Of a stretch of DNA of 64,000 bases, positions 11,071 through 26,000 are shown piece after piece. The position numbers were made by a program, and so were the translations under genes. Under the pieces are notes generated by a model that worked only from the letters and a program-made list of their open reading frames with translations, did not search any database and was not told where the DNA came from. How positions within the stretch are numbered: the stretch's first letter is position 1; every line of letters begins with the position of its first letter. This stretch comes from Strigops habroptila (taxonomy: Eukaryota > Chordata > Aves > Psittaciformes > Psittacidae), in assembly GCF_004027225.2 (NCBI RefSeq), contig NC_044278.2:54739743-54803742 (forward strand). The letters are read 5' to 3'.

Positions 11071-14000
11071 CTATATCAGAAGAAAAAAGAAGATTAAGCC
11101 AGTCTCATACTATGAATTAAAAATCACATAAGAGAACATAAGGAATCAAAGCCTGCAGCATCAAACCTCCTGGCAGCTTGGCCAGAGCAAGCTCTTGGAA
11201 AGCACTATGTTTGGCTTCCACAAATGGGAAGAAGCATTTCTATACCACAAGGCACCCAGAAAAGGCATTAGAGGGAAAGGCCACATACTAGATAAGTAGT
11301 GCATTTTTTGCATGGCTCCAATCTCAGTCCATGGATTAAAATTCTTTTATTATCTCTCTTCAATAGGAGCTGCTCCAAGCACATGGTCCAAAGAAACACT
11401 CTACATCTTAACAGGCATAAGTTTTTCCTTCTAGTCTTCTTTTAAAAACCCCACCCTTCCTTCAAATATGAAAAGGAACCATTTGCTCAACTTCACAGGA
11501 GAAACTCATTTACAAACTTGAAACTCAGACAAGGTCCTCGAATAGTGGCTGTTATATCCCAGCTAACCAGAGCCACTGGAAACCAAGGGGTTGCTGACTC
11601 AGGGCAAAACCTGTCTGCGAGACACTGAGTGCACATTCCCTGAGAAGTTCAGATATCAAGGGGACATCCAGGAGAGAAACCTGTAGGAACCGCTCAGCCC
11701 CTTGCAGTGGCTGACACAGCAAACCCTTAGAGGATGGGAGGGCTCTGAGTAGCTGCAGCTCAGGAAACTTCAGGGCCTCTTTCCCCCCCGCCTCCCTTTC
11801 GCCATAGTCACTGCTGCCAGATCCCTGGTGTACAACACCCCATTTCAGTCCCTGCAGCCCACTGGCCCAAAGGGAAGCTGCAAGTATCCATTCCAGGGCT
11901 GAGCTCAGACTCAGGCAGACAGCTGCAGTCTTGCCAAACTTTTCTCTGATCCCAAAGGCAATCGGTGCCCACCAGACAACCCCCAGGCTGTGCTGGCTGC
12001 CGCTCCAAGCCCATAAGGTTCCATGTGCTTCCCGTCAACTCCTCAGCTGGTTTGGGGACAATTTAATCTCCCCAACAGCCTTGACTGGAAAAGGGCAAGA
12101 AACAAGGGAGGCTCCAGCAAGAGCCCTGGGCTGACCAGTGATCAGACACATTCCAAGTCCTTCAATCTAAAGAGCACAATGCAAACACCATTTCTGGAGC
12201 AGACATTGCCTGCAGGCCATGCAGCAGTGCCACCTCTGCAATGTGTCAGTAGCACGAAGCAACTGCAGCAAATGGCTCTTCATGAAGAAACTTCACAGTA
12301 TGGGAAAAAAGGAAACCAGATCTTCCTCTTAATGCATCCTAGCTGGTGCTCGGTGTACTGAAGGATGTCTAGATGCTACCATAAGAAATAGTAAATTAAA
12401 ATGCAGATCAAGCTAAAGAAGGAGACTACAGCTGCAGCTGGAAAGAGAAGAAGGAAAAACCCCTTTTCTCAGCCCCAAAGGGGCCATAAAAGAGCTAGCT
12501 GCTAGATGGGTACTCATAAGATTCTGAACTCACATTCACCCACCTCAACTACAGCTGTCCTCAGAGCTGCAAAAACGAGCCAGAATTACCTGGTCTGCAC
12601 CAACCACATCAACATCGACATCTTCAGCTGTGTCCTCTGCTTGAACCTCCTCTGAGACCTCTTCTGTCTTAATCTTATCTTTGCTGAGGGGAAAAAAAAA
12701 AGCCAAGTCTTGAGAAACTTCCTAACAGAGGCTGTGCATTGCACAAGTGTGCTTAAGGCAGAGCAGTTCACATCTGAAGATCTGCTGCTGAGATGATACC
12801 CACGTTAAGGTAGCCCAAAGTTTCCGGCCCAGTATTCCCCAAGTATGGAAGAGGTCATGCTCTGAGGAATTTCAAATAAAGCAGTTCAGAAACAAACCAT
12901 TCATTTAAACAGGGGCTACCTTCATGTTTAATACCTTCATGTTTACTATGTTTTTGTTCTATTTTACTTGTACTCACCAGGTCCATTCAACAAGTGTTCC
13001 AAAAACTGGAAAAGCATGCGTCTTTCTGGGATTTGTGTTTCATCTTGTAACCTAATATGGGAAATGGCACCTAACACCTCAATAAGTGAACGGTATTAAA
13101 GGAAAATATCCCAATTGAGCACTCTGAGTACTTTACAGAGATCAAAAGTAGACTCCAGACTCCCTACTTATGCAATACCTCTCTTTCATCCAAGTTCTGT
13201 GGGGTTTTAACTGCATGCAGACATGCACCTCTCTAAAAGAAAGTCACCGGTTACGTAGTGTTACCAGCAGATATGCAGAGACAAAAATCCTCTTTCATTT
13301 CCAGAGATGGAGAAAACACTCATTGTCCAGCTGCAGTGAACAGCCAGGGGGTAACCAACACCACAGCCCTCTAATCAGGGCCAGAGACACGAGAATGGGA
13401 CAGGGAACCTTCCTCCTTCCTTGCCTTTTTTCCTTCACGCTCAATATTTATCCAAAGCGGCACAGAAGCCCTGGGGGACAATCAGGCTAAAGCAGCAAAT
13501 GTAGATACTGAACTGAAGAAACAAAAATCCCGACCTGTCTGTGGGACACAGCCCACAAGACAGACAGGAGGGCACACACCCTGGAAGCGTTACAAAAAAC
13601 AGAAGCAGAGGTGGATAGAGAGACCCCAAGTGTCAGTACAAGTGAAGGAGCTTGTAAGACATAACACTCTCACCAGCATCTTCCACGCAGTCCTCCTGGA
13701 CAAAGGAATGTCAAGTGTTCCTGCAAGTGCATCTCTTGAGATTTCAGCCTCTTCCTACTCTTGCCTGCCGCACAGGCAAGCTGGGAAGCACACTGCGGTT
13801 CTGGAGCTTTCCTTGTGGCTTCAGTCTGGCCGGTTTCAGGCAAAGACCCTGTAACAGACAGTGAAGAGGCTCGTTCTTCAGCCTCACCCTCAGAGGGCTC
13901 AAGATGGACCTTTCCAACATGTTCCCCACAGCAGTGAAGCAATGGGGCCAGGCTCAAAGGGAGACCTGGAGCAAAGCATTTGTTTATTGAAGGAGCCAGC

Positions 14001-17000
14001 TAAAAGCCACATAAAAGATAAACCATATATTTTGCCCACTGGTCATTTTTGCAATCTAGAGTTATGATCTTGGCCCTGGTCCATAAGTGCTATCACTATT
14101 GGTGGGTCTATATAACCCTCCAGAAAAGAGGGCCTTTGAGACACAAAGGAACAAGTCTGATGAAGGCAAGTCACTGAAAAGAAAATTTCTGAGAAAGGAT
14201 GAGAAAGAAGCTAACGGATGCTCTGGGAAAACTGCCCTTCCTCCACACACAACTGCACATGTCCACAGGACTTCGCATTTTTACTGGCATTTGTTTCCAT
14301 AATGGCTTTATAGCATTTAAGCAAGTCCCTTCACACCCATGCAGTGAATACCCCATTATGGACTGGAAGTCCATGAGGGCTGCTAAAGCCTGGATGCAGC
14401 TCACCTAACTGTAACCCTTTAAGTTAGGCGTATAATTTTACAGGTTCCCTAGAAATTCAAGGACCCTAGCAGATGATTTGGCTCAGATCATCTGGGCTAA
14501 TGTTCTGAATCAACTTCTAGAAATACCTCTCCTGTCTCAATTATCTACAGGGCATAAAGCAACAATGCCCTTAACAATTGAAAGCAATGAACCAAGCCTC
14601 AACAGCACAGACAAATGCCAGAGCTCAGTACAGAGCAGAATTCATCCAGAACAGATTGGCCTGAGAGGTTGTGGCTGCCCCATCCAAGGAAGTGTTCAAG
14701 GCCAGGCTGGACAGGGCTTTGGCCTAGTGGCAGAGGTTTGGAACTAGATGGTCTATAAGGTTCCTTCTAGCCCAAATCATTCCGTGATTCTATGATTATC
14801 TGAATTTGGCTCACTCAAAGTCTCCAGACCAACCTGACTACTATTGAGTGATGACGAGGCCTTTAACAGCAACAAAGCTGAAGGCAAAAACCACAGTTCA
14901 ATCTGGAAAGTCCACAACGTCCAGCACACTACAGCACTGCTAATGCAAAGCATGAAGTGTATTTTAGCTGGGACAGCACAAATACAGCTAGTCCAGAACA
15001 GGGAAGCTTTCATACCATTAGACAATTTCCTTTTAAAAGAAGATGTCTTAGATGTGCCCACAGGGGACCACTCTCCTGAACTGCCAAGCACAGAGCTCTC
15101 GTCATCTTCATTTGCCAATAACGAGTTTCTGTACCAAATCAACGGCTGCCATTCGTCTCCTCTGCAAGGCAGTGGTTCTGCTACATACCTCTGTAAGTAA
15201 GCATACCTGGAGGAAACCAAAAACAAGCATAAGAAAACTCAGTATCTTTCCCCTCAATATCTAGGGAAGTTATTGCTAGAAAGGCATTTTCCCTCTGCTC
15301 TCCAAAGGTGCAGACAGAACTGTCAGAGAAAAAGAAAGGGCATCTCTTTTCTCAGAAATATCTGACATCTTTGAAATATCTGAATACTTAAAATGCAAAT
15401 GCCTTCAAAGCTAAAAGGGTGCTTGAATTTAAGCATTAGAAGCAACACTAGATCCACAGGAATCACAGAATTACATCAGTCACCAGAAAGAATTGCCTAT
15501 GCAGGAAAAGTCGCTGTCAGTTGCTGCTGCCAAGAGCAGTCTGAACACAGCAGAACTCTGTAAGGACGCACCCCTTGTCCTGGTGGCCCTTTTCTGCTTC
15601 ATGGACTGCAACACAAAGGAGATCCCAGATGAGACATGCTCCTTGTGGTTCAACAGGACAGCACGTCAGGAAATGGGAGATTTATGCCATGAGTGCCTGT
15701 TTTGTCAAAACTAAAAACAAGAACAACCAATTAAACCACTTTTCTATAATATCATCTCAAATTCAATCCAGTTCTCTCAGGTTCCAAATAAAATGTCAAG
15801 TGTCTGCAAGATGCAGTTAACAGTTCTGCAGTTACAACACACAGGATGTGGGAAACACTGGTTCAAATCCCTGTTCTGCCTGATTCAATCTATCTGGAGA
15901 CTTGACACTGGGCCCCCCTGAACCCCAGGTGAAGCCATCACCTCCTCTGCAGCAGAGAGGTCTCCTTCAGACATTCTTCTTGAAAAACAGGACATTTCTG
16001 ACCCATTCCTACTTCATAACAATAAGAAAACCAAAGTCTGACTCAGGATTAGAAACTGGATGTTCACTACATTTCAGCTACAGCTCATCACTTTAAAATC
16101 AAGCCCAGTGTTGTTAAAACGGACCCCACCTTCGCAAATACCAGAAGTGACAGTTTTTAACGCCAGCCTGTGGCATATATTATTCTTTCTTTGATTAGGA
16201 GTGTGGCCTGGAAAGTATCAGACATTTCATTCGCTTTGCAAAACAAGAAAACTGGTGCTAGGAGGAGGTTAGGGTAAGCACCGACTCCGAAACAATTAGA
16301 GCCCTGGACTCTGGGGAGCCCAGGGATCAAGCAACCCTGGTAATGGAATTTGTTGGTTTCAAACAAGCATGAATTATAATTACATTTTTAGGATCTAATC
16401 CAACTGCTATCAATGTCAATGGAAAGACTCCTACTGATTCAGGAATCAGGCCCCTCATGCTGCTTGTTATTCAATAATTCACTTCTTGTGTGCATTTTGT
16501 GGCACAGAGCAATTGACAAGTCCGATATTTTACTGCTACAGCCTGGGCAATTACAGGGGAGGAGGTTAAAATCCATATACTTTGATGGTGTTGAAATATA
16601 CTCCTTTCTAACAAATGCCCATATTCTGTATCTCATCTGTTACAGGTACTTTCACATATGTTAACATACAGACTTGGACATCAATCCTATGATTAATAAT
16701 AAAAATGAAAATAACCAGATGTTTATTTGTAAAAGTTCATGTTGACCTAAAACATTCCATCCAGTAATTTATGATGGAGCTAAAGCTAAATATTTCTAAG
16801 AGGAAATATAATCTCCAGCCCCTGCAAGGCATTTTAGGCCTCCCAGAATAGAAACTGTTACTCTAGAAACATAGTCTGAATGTACTTGTGGATAAAATTG
16901 CAATTTCCCCCCTTGTGAATTTTATTGTTTCCCATTTGTTCCCAGCAGCAAGGGGAAGGTCCAAAGCATTAAGAACTGAAGCCAAAGTGCATTCCTTGCT

Positions 17001-20000
17001 AGGTTCTGTATTTCCCACAAAAGTTTTCAATGAAGAAACCTACCTGAATGTATCTAATACATTCAGGAATATACTTCTGGAATATATCCTCTGGTAAAGA
17101 AGTTAAATATAGCCCTAGGAAAAAATTATCAGGGTTTAACTTTAAATCTGCCTACTTCAATGATGAAATATTTTCCTCTTGTTTAATTAAAAGTTACTCC
17201 TTGGAGGTAAATGAAATGACAAAGTTATTCAAGCATGGATTAACAGAAATCTACTTATTGCACAAGTGTCGCCACACAGATTATAACAGCTCTTTAAAAT
17301 GCAGACAACATGGACAGAGTTGCACAGAAACTGTACAAAACAGGGCCTGGAGCACCTCCCCAGTGAGGACAGGCTGAGAGAGTTGGGGTTGTTCCAGGAG
17401 AGAAGGCTCTGGGGACACGTTATTGCAGCCTTCCAGTACCTAAGGGAGGCCTACAAGAAATCTGGAGAGGGACTTTTTACAAGGGCATGCAGTGACAGAA
17501 CAAGGGGAAATGGCTTTATACCCAAAGAGAGGAGATTTAGATTAGACATTAGGAAGTTCTTCACTGTGAGGGTAGTGAGGCACTGGCACAGGTTGCCCAG
17601 AGAAGCTGTGGCTGCCCCATCCCTGGCAGTGTTCAAGGCCAGGTTGGATGGGGCTTTGAGCAACCTGGTCTAGTGGAAGGTGTCCCTGCCCATGGCAGGG
17701 GGTTTGGAAATAGATGATCTTTAACATCCCTTCCAACCCAAACCATTCTGTGATTCTGCGGTTCTGTGAAAACCAATTCTAGGCATACATCTCAAAGATC
17801 CTCTCTGAGAGGAATTCAAGAATGTAAAGGGAAGTTATCACTACCCATAGATTATCTATATCAGATTTACCAGGGATTGCAATTAGTATATGATGTCAAA
17901 TACTCTTCTTCTGTATTCTGCATTTTGGGTTTGAATTAATTTTTCAAAATACACTGTCTGGGTAGCAGGCAATTGCTAATAAATTGTGTTTGTCATGTAA
18001 AGTAACAGGAAAGTAGATGTTTTACCAGTCTTGACCATTGTTATATAAAAACTGCTTGATGATACTCATGGAAGTTATCCTCCAATTTTAGACAAAGTGA
18101 CACAGGAGCAAACAAGTTACATAGGGCTCAGCAAGACATCATGGCAGGTTGGGGGGTTTTTTCATTTCTGAAATGAAATGAAAAATGATGACTTCTTCTC
18201 CAAAGTGGAATTTTTCTTGTCAGTTACTGGAGTGATTTGCTCAGAAATTCAAACAGGCAGATTGTCTTAATGTTTCATCTTACATTCCCATGTCTTCCAA
18301 TATGCTCTCAGGAAAATAGAAATACCAGTTACATATTTTGTAATAGTTTTTTACAGTGTCTGTAAATAGCAGACTGAAGTGCAGAGATCCAGATCCAAAA
18401 GAAGCAGCACTGACTAAGGAAGTAATGACAAAGGACAAACAGAAAGAAGAACATTACTTCCTTCTAAAAAATGACTGGAGTTGAGGCAGGTGAAGAAGAG
18501 AATAAGAGACATAATCATATATCTCTCCACGCAGATGCATAATTCCCAATGATGCCAAAATAAGGCTATCATTCTTATATTACTAAATGTAAATATTTAA
18601 AACTCTGTACAACATATGCCCAACTAAATCAGGGCATACTCTCCCATAAATAGTAAATTCTTGAACTTAAATGTCCGCATAATGAATAGTGTCATGTGTA
18701 TTTCTATTCCAAATACATTCCATGGAACTCACATAATTGAGCTTGGAAGCTGTGGAATTATGTCATTACAAAATAATGATTTGGGCACTATTTTCCTCCA
18801 TCTTTTCCGCTTTCCTTTTCTGTTCAGGAAAGCATTCCTGCCACTCCAGTAGCCAGTCAAGTTGCAAATCTCTTCCACCAAATTAACATTGTCTTTCCTA
18901 TAGAAGAATTGCCATACGTGGCCACAATTACATCTAGAAATTATCTAGAATGCAAACTGCATGTACAATCTGAAATAACTACTACTGCAAAACTCAACAA
19001 GTGTCTCAAGCTAACAGCCTCAGGGGCAGATTGATTTCAAAGGTTCTCTGAAAAGCCCTCGAGCAACTTCTGCAACACTGAAGGTCAAGTGTCCCATGTA
19101 CAGGGATACACAAAACAGAAACTGTGTATGACAATGTACAAGAACTTAACTTACACTAGTCTTTTGTCTGGCTTTAGCAGCTTGTTGGAAAATTCACTGA
19201 TGATTAACAGAAAGCTCAAGTTAGGAGGCAAGCATTTTCCATCTACTCCATTAGCTCCTTGAAAAGCAAATTCAATCCCTTCCCTATTGGAATAAAAGAA
19301 AAAAAAAGGGGTGGGGGAAAAGAAAAACAGAGTAATAAAACAGACAAACAGACAACAAACAAAGCAATGACAGTGGACAGAGTGATGTTACATGGCACAT
19401 ACTTGTGTATCATGGCTACAGATTCTCTAGATTTCACTTGGTCCCAGCCAAACGTTAGTGAAAAGCGACGAGCAAGTTCTTTCATGTTTGTGAAGGAAGC
19501 AGAGGAGAAGTCCACGCTGCCACTGCTGTCGTGGCTTTCTGCATGTGCCTGAAACAGCTGCAAAAGAAGTCTCAGATAAGCAACCATACGTAATCCTACA
19601 GGCAAACAAAGCACTAGGAGGACAGAGACACGCACAGCGAGCAAGAAGACTTGGCTTCCACAGACAGAAGCCTTACAAAAGAGCAGGTAAGTCATGTGCT
19701 TTAGAAGTACACAAGTGGAGTAAGAAGGAACTAACCCAAATGACACTGTTGTGCTAAGAGGCATAAATCAAAAAAGAAAACTAAAAAATATTGTGCATAG
19801 ACAGAGAACCAATTCCTGAAGATGATGGCTCCGCTGACCCCATCTCCTGCTGGGACTTCTGAATCAAGCCCCAGAGGCCTAATTTGCCCGGGAAGCTTTC
19901 GAAATATCAGAATGCAAATATAAAGCATCAAGTTTGGCAGCAGCGTAGTCCAATTTCTTTAGAGTGAAACTAGGTCAAAAGCATGTTTCAAACCCAATTA

Positions 20001-23000
20001 ACTATGTTTTGGGGCTTTTTTCCTAACAGAACACAGGGAGGTAGCTTGTTCTCTTCAACCTGTTAACTTTCAAGGTCAAGCAAAGGCCAAAAAGGGCCTG
20101 TTGTCTATGTGATACCTAAACACAAAGTCCTGACTATGTCAGCAGAATATATGTAGCCAAATGCTGCTTAGCCTCATCTAAGCTCAGATTTCAGGGGCTA
20201 GTTCACAGATCTAAGCCCCTGGCAATGTGTGTGAAATGAGCAAAGCTCATGTGTCAATACCCCCTGCAAGGATCCTGCTCTGTGGCTTACAGCACGACTC
20301 CAAGCTAGAAGCAGCTCCGGTCATGGGCAGAGCTGGCAAAAGCAGCTGCTAAAATAGCTAACTGGCCTCATCAGTCAGCAGCTGCAAGCCCCAGCAACTG
20401 AGACCCTTCAGAAGAGCCGCAACCCACTTTCTTCCAGAAAAAATACTGCAGATATGGGGGGATTAGAGCTGGCCAGCCACAGATACATTTGTGGTTCCTC
20501 AAATTGAATAGGAATTGAGTTAGTCTGTAAAATACAGACTATAGTGTATTTTACTGTATACTGTAAAATATCCTTAACCTTTCTTAAGAGACACCTACCA
20601 TATCCCAAGAAACACTTCATAACTGCACATCAGTCCTAACACACCATTTGAAGGTTAAAACCAAGACAAAAAAAATCATGCACAAAATTACATTTTAAAA
20701 CAAATGTAATGATTTGAAAGGAGCTTTGATGCAAAACCAACATATACATAAAAAGTACAGGCAAGGAAAACTATTTCTTCCACTAGTTTGGGGGGTTTTT
20801 TAATGAATTTGAATAATTATGGCAAGGTAAGTAAAAAAATCGAGTAGGAGTACAGCTGTCATTAAGAGCCCCTAGCTTTAATCTTAACCTTACCTGCTGC
20901 AGACAGAGAATCAGTGTCTTGGCACTCTGAATTTTGTTATTGTGTCTCATCTTGCTTAAAGTTTCTTTAATTATGTCTCCAAAATCATTGTAGGTCTATT
21001 AACAGCAACAGAACAAATGAAATTATCATTCCCCTTCTTTAGCACTGGGAGTACACAAACCACGACTGTGTTCACGTGACAGAAGTTCACGGAACACTCC
21101 CAATATCAGAACACTCAAGCTAAAAGATGAAAACTGGACTTCTTCTATTCTTTCATATGTAAAGCAGTGATATGCTCCTTTAAGAGAATGCGAGGATTAA
21201 AGTTACACTGAAATTGTTAAATATTTATTATAACAAAAGAACAAAGCCTCCTCAGGAGAGAAATAGAGTGTTTTCTGTATTTAACCAGTGCTTGCCTTGG
21301 GCCCAGTGAAGAACAAGATCCATATTCGGGTATTTCCAAACTCCTATTAGTTGACTCAAGGAAACTGTCCACCTGTGCTCTTCTTGGCCCTCCTGAAACC
21401 CACTTCAGAGTGGCTGAAGCTCTACCAGTTGTCTAAACACCAGCACTCATGTGAAAGCTAGGCCATCTGCGTATGGACTGGGTGAGCTGTATGAAACTGA
21501 CTGCTTCAGTGTAGGAATCTCTATAGTTAAAATACTCTCCTAGCCATAAACTGCTTCTCTGCAGTGGCCTCTCTGGAGAAGCTGAGGAGCAGATGTGCAG
21601 ACAGACATACCTCTACTTAATTTTCAATGACTTTGCCTGCAGTGAGGTACCTTTGCAGAGCAAAGTGGAGAGATTTGGCCTGCTCTTGCTTGATTTTATA
21701 GCCCTTTTGTGATTATGCAAGGATTCTGAGCCAGAAGACTATTAACCCGACATCTTTCACAAACACTGGAGTCACTTTGAAAAACTAAAATGCACTGATA
21801 AGCAAAGCAACCTCATCTGAAACATTACCTTCACATAATACTTGTAGATCTCAGCAGCTGCGGTCATCTCTACCACATTGTACGCTATTAACTTGCAATA
21901 CGCTGCAAGAAGACTCCGCTTTTTGTGCAAGTTGTCAAGTTTGCAACTTTCATCCTTTCTCTCCTCTTCTGTCAGGTCTAGGGAAACAAAAGCATTGAAG
22001 CTTTGTTCTACTACTTTATTCAAGATATCTCAATTTTAATGACAAACTTTCATCCAAATAGCACAGACTCTGCTGTTCAGTCAACACAGTAAGCAACAAA
22101 TGCTAGTGCTCATTCCTGAGTGTATCAGAAAATACAGGTTTATTTCCATTTCAAAGCTTGCAGCTGATTACAGTGAAAGCAAGTTATTTCCACGGTCTTC
22201 TTTCTACTCTCATCTTCATAGGGCTTTCACATTTCTGCTAGTCAGAATCTCCTTGTACAACACTGCTCACAGCTACAAAATGGAACCAGAATGCAAAAAC
22301 ACACCAAATGGATGAGAACAGATAAATTGCAATCACATTTTTTTCCCTAAAATAACACAGATGCTAGAAAACCAGTGTGTAACTCATCAGAAACCCTACA
22401 AAAGCTGCCATGCACCATCAACAAGAGAAGAGTTCAGATGGAACTCTCCAAGTAGTTATCAAAAAGAGTGACAGAAAAAAGTAATTTCCTATCATTAACT
22501 CTCTGGAACATGGGTTAATTAATTGATGGAAAACTTGTGGAAAACAAATACCCATTAGAGTCTTCCAACACAGCTACAAAGGTGCTTGGGGAGAGCTTCT
22601 TGCAGCAGGAGAGCTGAGATAACACTCTTTCCTGCTGCAAATGTAAGTAAATTTGCAGCTATTTCTTGTGGTTGATCCACAAGATGATCCACAAGATGCA
22701 GTGGATACAGATCAGTGTATCACAGGTCAGCCACTTCCTTCGTAAAGGGACTCAACCAAAAAAACCAAACAATCCCAACCCCTCCTCCCTCCCAAAAAAA
22801 CCCCAAAGACCAGCCCATTTTCCTGATACATTCAGTGCAGATGACAAATTACAGCAGAAGTGGTAGATTGTTTCTCCGGTGATGAAGATGCCTAACCTTC
22901 GCTTTCGTCTTCTTCCTCCATGAAAACATGTTCCTGAATAAACAAAAGCAGTTTTTCCTGAAGCGATGTGCTAGGAAGATAATCTAGAAGTCCAACTGCT

Positions 23001-26000
23001 TCTTCGTTATTATTTGAATCCTGATGACTCGAAATCAGCAACCAGTCACAGAGTATCATGAAGGCCTGTACCAAACAAACAAAGCCAAAGAAGGATTTAG
23101 AGACCACTTTTCATGCCAACTCCACTTTCCATCTCCATCAAACACCAGAAGTCACAAACTAGCATTTATCCCACTTCTTCCTTGCAAGCTAAAGATTTCT
23201 GTTTGCCCCAACATGTGGTAAAATGCCACAGCAAAGCTCTTCTAGAATTTGTACCTTAGGATACAGCATATACAGGTATCATGCATGAACACCACCAAAA
23301 GGCTGTCAAACTTCCATGGAAAGAGCTCTGTTATGATAGAATATCTCCCTTTTAACACATGAATCACTGGACAATTTCTCCCATTTTTTTAAGTAATACT
23401 CAAAGCAAGGCATTACTAAAGCAATGATAGCAACCAGTACACAGTACACTGCTCAGTCTAATCAGAAAACAGTGATTATCAACTGGCAAATTGAGACACT
23501 CAGATTCATGAATTGAGACTTTCATTGATTCTGCAGATGGACCATGCAGATACATATCTGTGCTTGATTAAAGCACTGAATTTTGTAGTATTTCAACTAA
23601 CATAACTTTAATTTTCCTTTAAAATAAGTAGTTGAAGATCGGGTTTTTTTAGAGTTATTTCTCTGCTAAGAGACAAAAAAAAATAGCAAAAATCAGTAGA
23701 AGGAAAAACTAGGATGAAAAGAAAGGCAGGCATTTAAAAGGAGGACTGAGCATGAACACCAGTGAAGTGATAGAGAAACACAAACCTTTTCTTTTACATC
23801 TTTATCCTTATGGTGGAGGAAGTGCATGCAAATCTGACTGAAATGTCTCAGCTCCCTTCCTAGTGCAAAAAGAGTCTCCTAAAAACATATTTAGGAAAAG
23901 TGACAGGAAAAATATGTTATGGACTATGATTCAATAGAGAATTACAGAACAAGCAACAGTTGCATCTTTCTTCCACTCTTATTATTCATTTAAGACAGCA
24001 CAGCTTATGACATTATGAAAAAAGCTGACATCTCCCAGTAGCAACAGCTTACTCTTATGAACGACTTCTAAACCATGTCTTGTCTTCAGGCACAATATCT
24101 GGGATAGAAAGGTCAATCCATAAAAAATATATACTTCTCCCCAACTCTGGTGCAGAAATGTGACAAATACTAGTAGGACATGTGCATCTGTAACACTCGC
24201 TGAGGCTAGTGGTATTCAGCAAGTCACACTCTTGTTTCTCCATCTGTAGGATAGGCAGCTTTAATAGCATATGTTCTCTTATTCCCTCACTCATTTCAGT
24301 TTATCCTTATGATGCAGTAATAATGATTTCCACTTTAGAGATGGAAGTAGAGTCATGAAAACTCTGGTCCATCCCACCTAATTTGCAACATATATTGCCC
24401 TCTGGAGTTGCTCGTCTCCCTCCTTCTATTGATTATAGAGGGAATGCAGTTTAACCACGCTGCTACCTTTGGCACTCAAAAACTTAGACACCTCTATCTG
24501 TTAAGATGAATCCAGCAAGAGAGACTATTTGCCCACAGCCACAGAAAATATTCTAATCCTTCAGCAGGTCCCAGCTGTCACACTGCACTGAGCTTTGAGC
24601 AGCAAATAGAAGAGGAATGCCCTTACAGGAGGGCTGGATTTTGTGCTATGCAACTGTACATTTACAAGAAAGGGGATCCATCCCAGGGCATGCTGCAAAG
24701 CAGCAGAGGGGAAGGCAAAACATTGCCTTAACACTCTTGGGGGTGGAGGGGGAGGAAGAAACAGTCCTAGAGCTGCTGTCCAGGAAATGTTCTTTTTTGC
24801 TCTTGGAACTTCTCTCTCTGCCAACATCCAGATTTGGCCCTGCAGAGTGGGCCGTAACATTGTGCTTCCAATCAAAATCTGCTACCATATGAAAGGTCAA
24901 ATTAAAAAATATGCTGCCCCATTATCAGTTAAGCTAACCATGTCTGGACTGAAAGGTAGAACATATTAGAGCAGTGAGAGATGCGGACATCCACACAGGA
25001 ATGGAATGGGACGGGAATAGACAGTGAATCAGTCACCAAACGGGCAACCTCCCAGCTAACAAATGTCCGTGTCAGCGTCCTGTTCTGCACACACAGGAGT
25101 GAGCACCAGGGGAAGAGGATGGAATGACAGAAGCGGCAGCAGTCAGCGTAGTCAGAAATGACCATGAAAAGGAGCGGCACAGGTACACATCCACATGTGA
25201 ACCAAACCATAACGGAGTTTTGCTCTGTGGTGTCTTAAACTAGACTGTCTTCTAAAATACCTGCCAGAACTTGGCATTTTATAAAACCAATGAAGAAAGT
25301 AAATAGTTGATGATAAAATTGCCACTTTCCTCAAGCTTTCTGCCAGAAATATATAAGTAAAACAAGAAAATAAGAACAAAACAAAGCAACAGATTTCCTG
25401 GAGGTTTCACTGAGTATTCTTTGTTGCTTAAAACAAGAAAACAACAAACTATTTGGCAGTGGAACAAGTTCCTTATCTCCATCAAGCCTCAGGAATTCAA
25501 TGCACATGTTTTGCAGTAAAAATAGAGTTGATCCACTATTCACTTATTCTCTTGCAGATTGAAAAAGCATAAATACTTATTAAAAAAAGAGGGCAAGACT
25601 GAGAGAAAATGCCTCAATTCAACTTGGTTTCCTCAAGAAAACACACAAATTAACTTCTTAGAAAGCTTTGGCACTCAGTTTTTTTCTGGCAATCTGAGAA
25701 CAGAAAAGCAACTTAAACTTCTAGAATCACAGCTCCGGGATTCAACCAACCTTGGGAGAATTTTCCGAAACTGCAGCTAGTTGCCACAGGAGAGAAAAAT
25801 ATGTGCACTGGAGAGCTGGCAGGATAATCTGCAAATAAAAACACATGTACTTTATTTACATGAACCTTTGAACATGAAACTCAACAGCAAAAAGCTTAGG
25901 ACTAAACAAAGCATTCAAGCCTGACATTCTGCATGCTGCTTGCATGACTGTTTCTGCACTGTAAAGTATTTAGACACTCAAACTTAATGAGTTTACATAC

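Noticed and set aside
11808..12038. 76-codon open frame on - as a possible further STAG-like exon
   Set aside because: No acceptor and donor pair in the needed phase, and the frame closes cleanly without it.
14777..15226. 149-codon single open frame taken as one exon
   Set aside because: Only 15016-15206 is coding; the frame continues past a clear donor into intron sequence without similarity.
17299..17673. 124-codon open frame on +
   Set aside because: It is the CR1 3' region read through; the same peptide appears at the CR1 near 60.5 kb.
19243..19764. 173-codon single open frame
   Set aside because: Contains exon 24 plus intron on both sides; the hydrophobic parts are intron read-through, not membrane segments.
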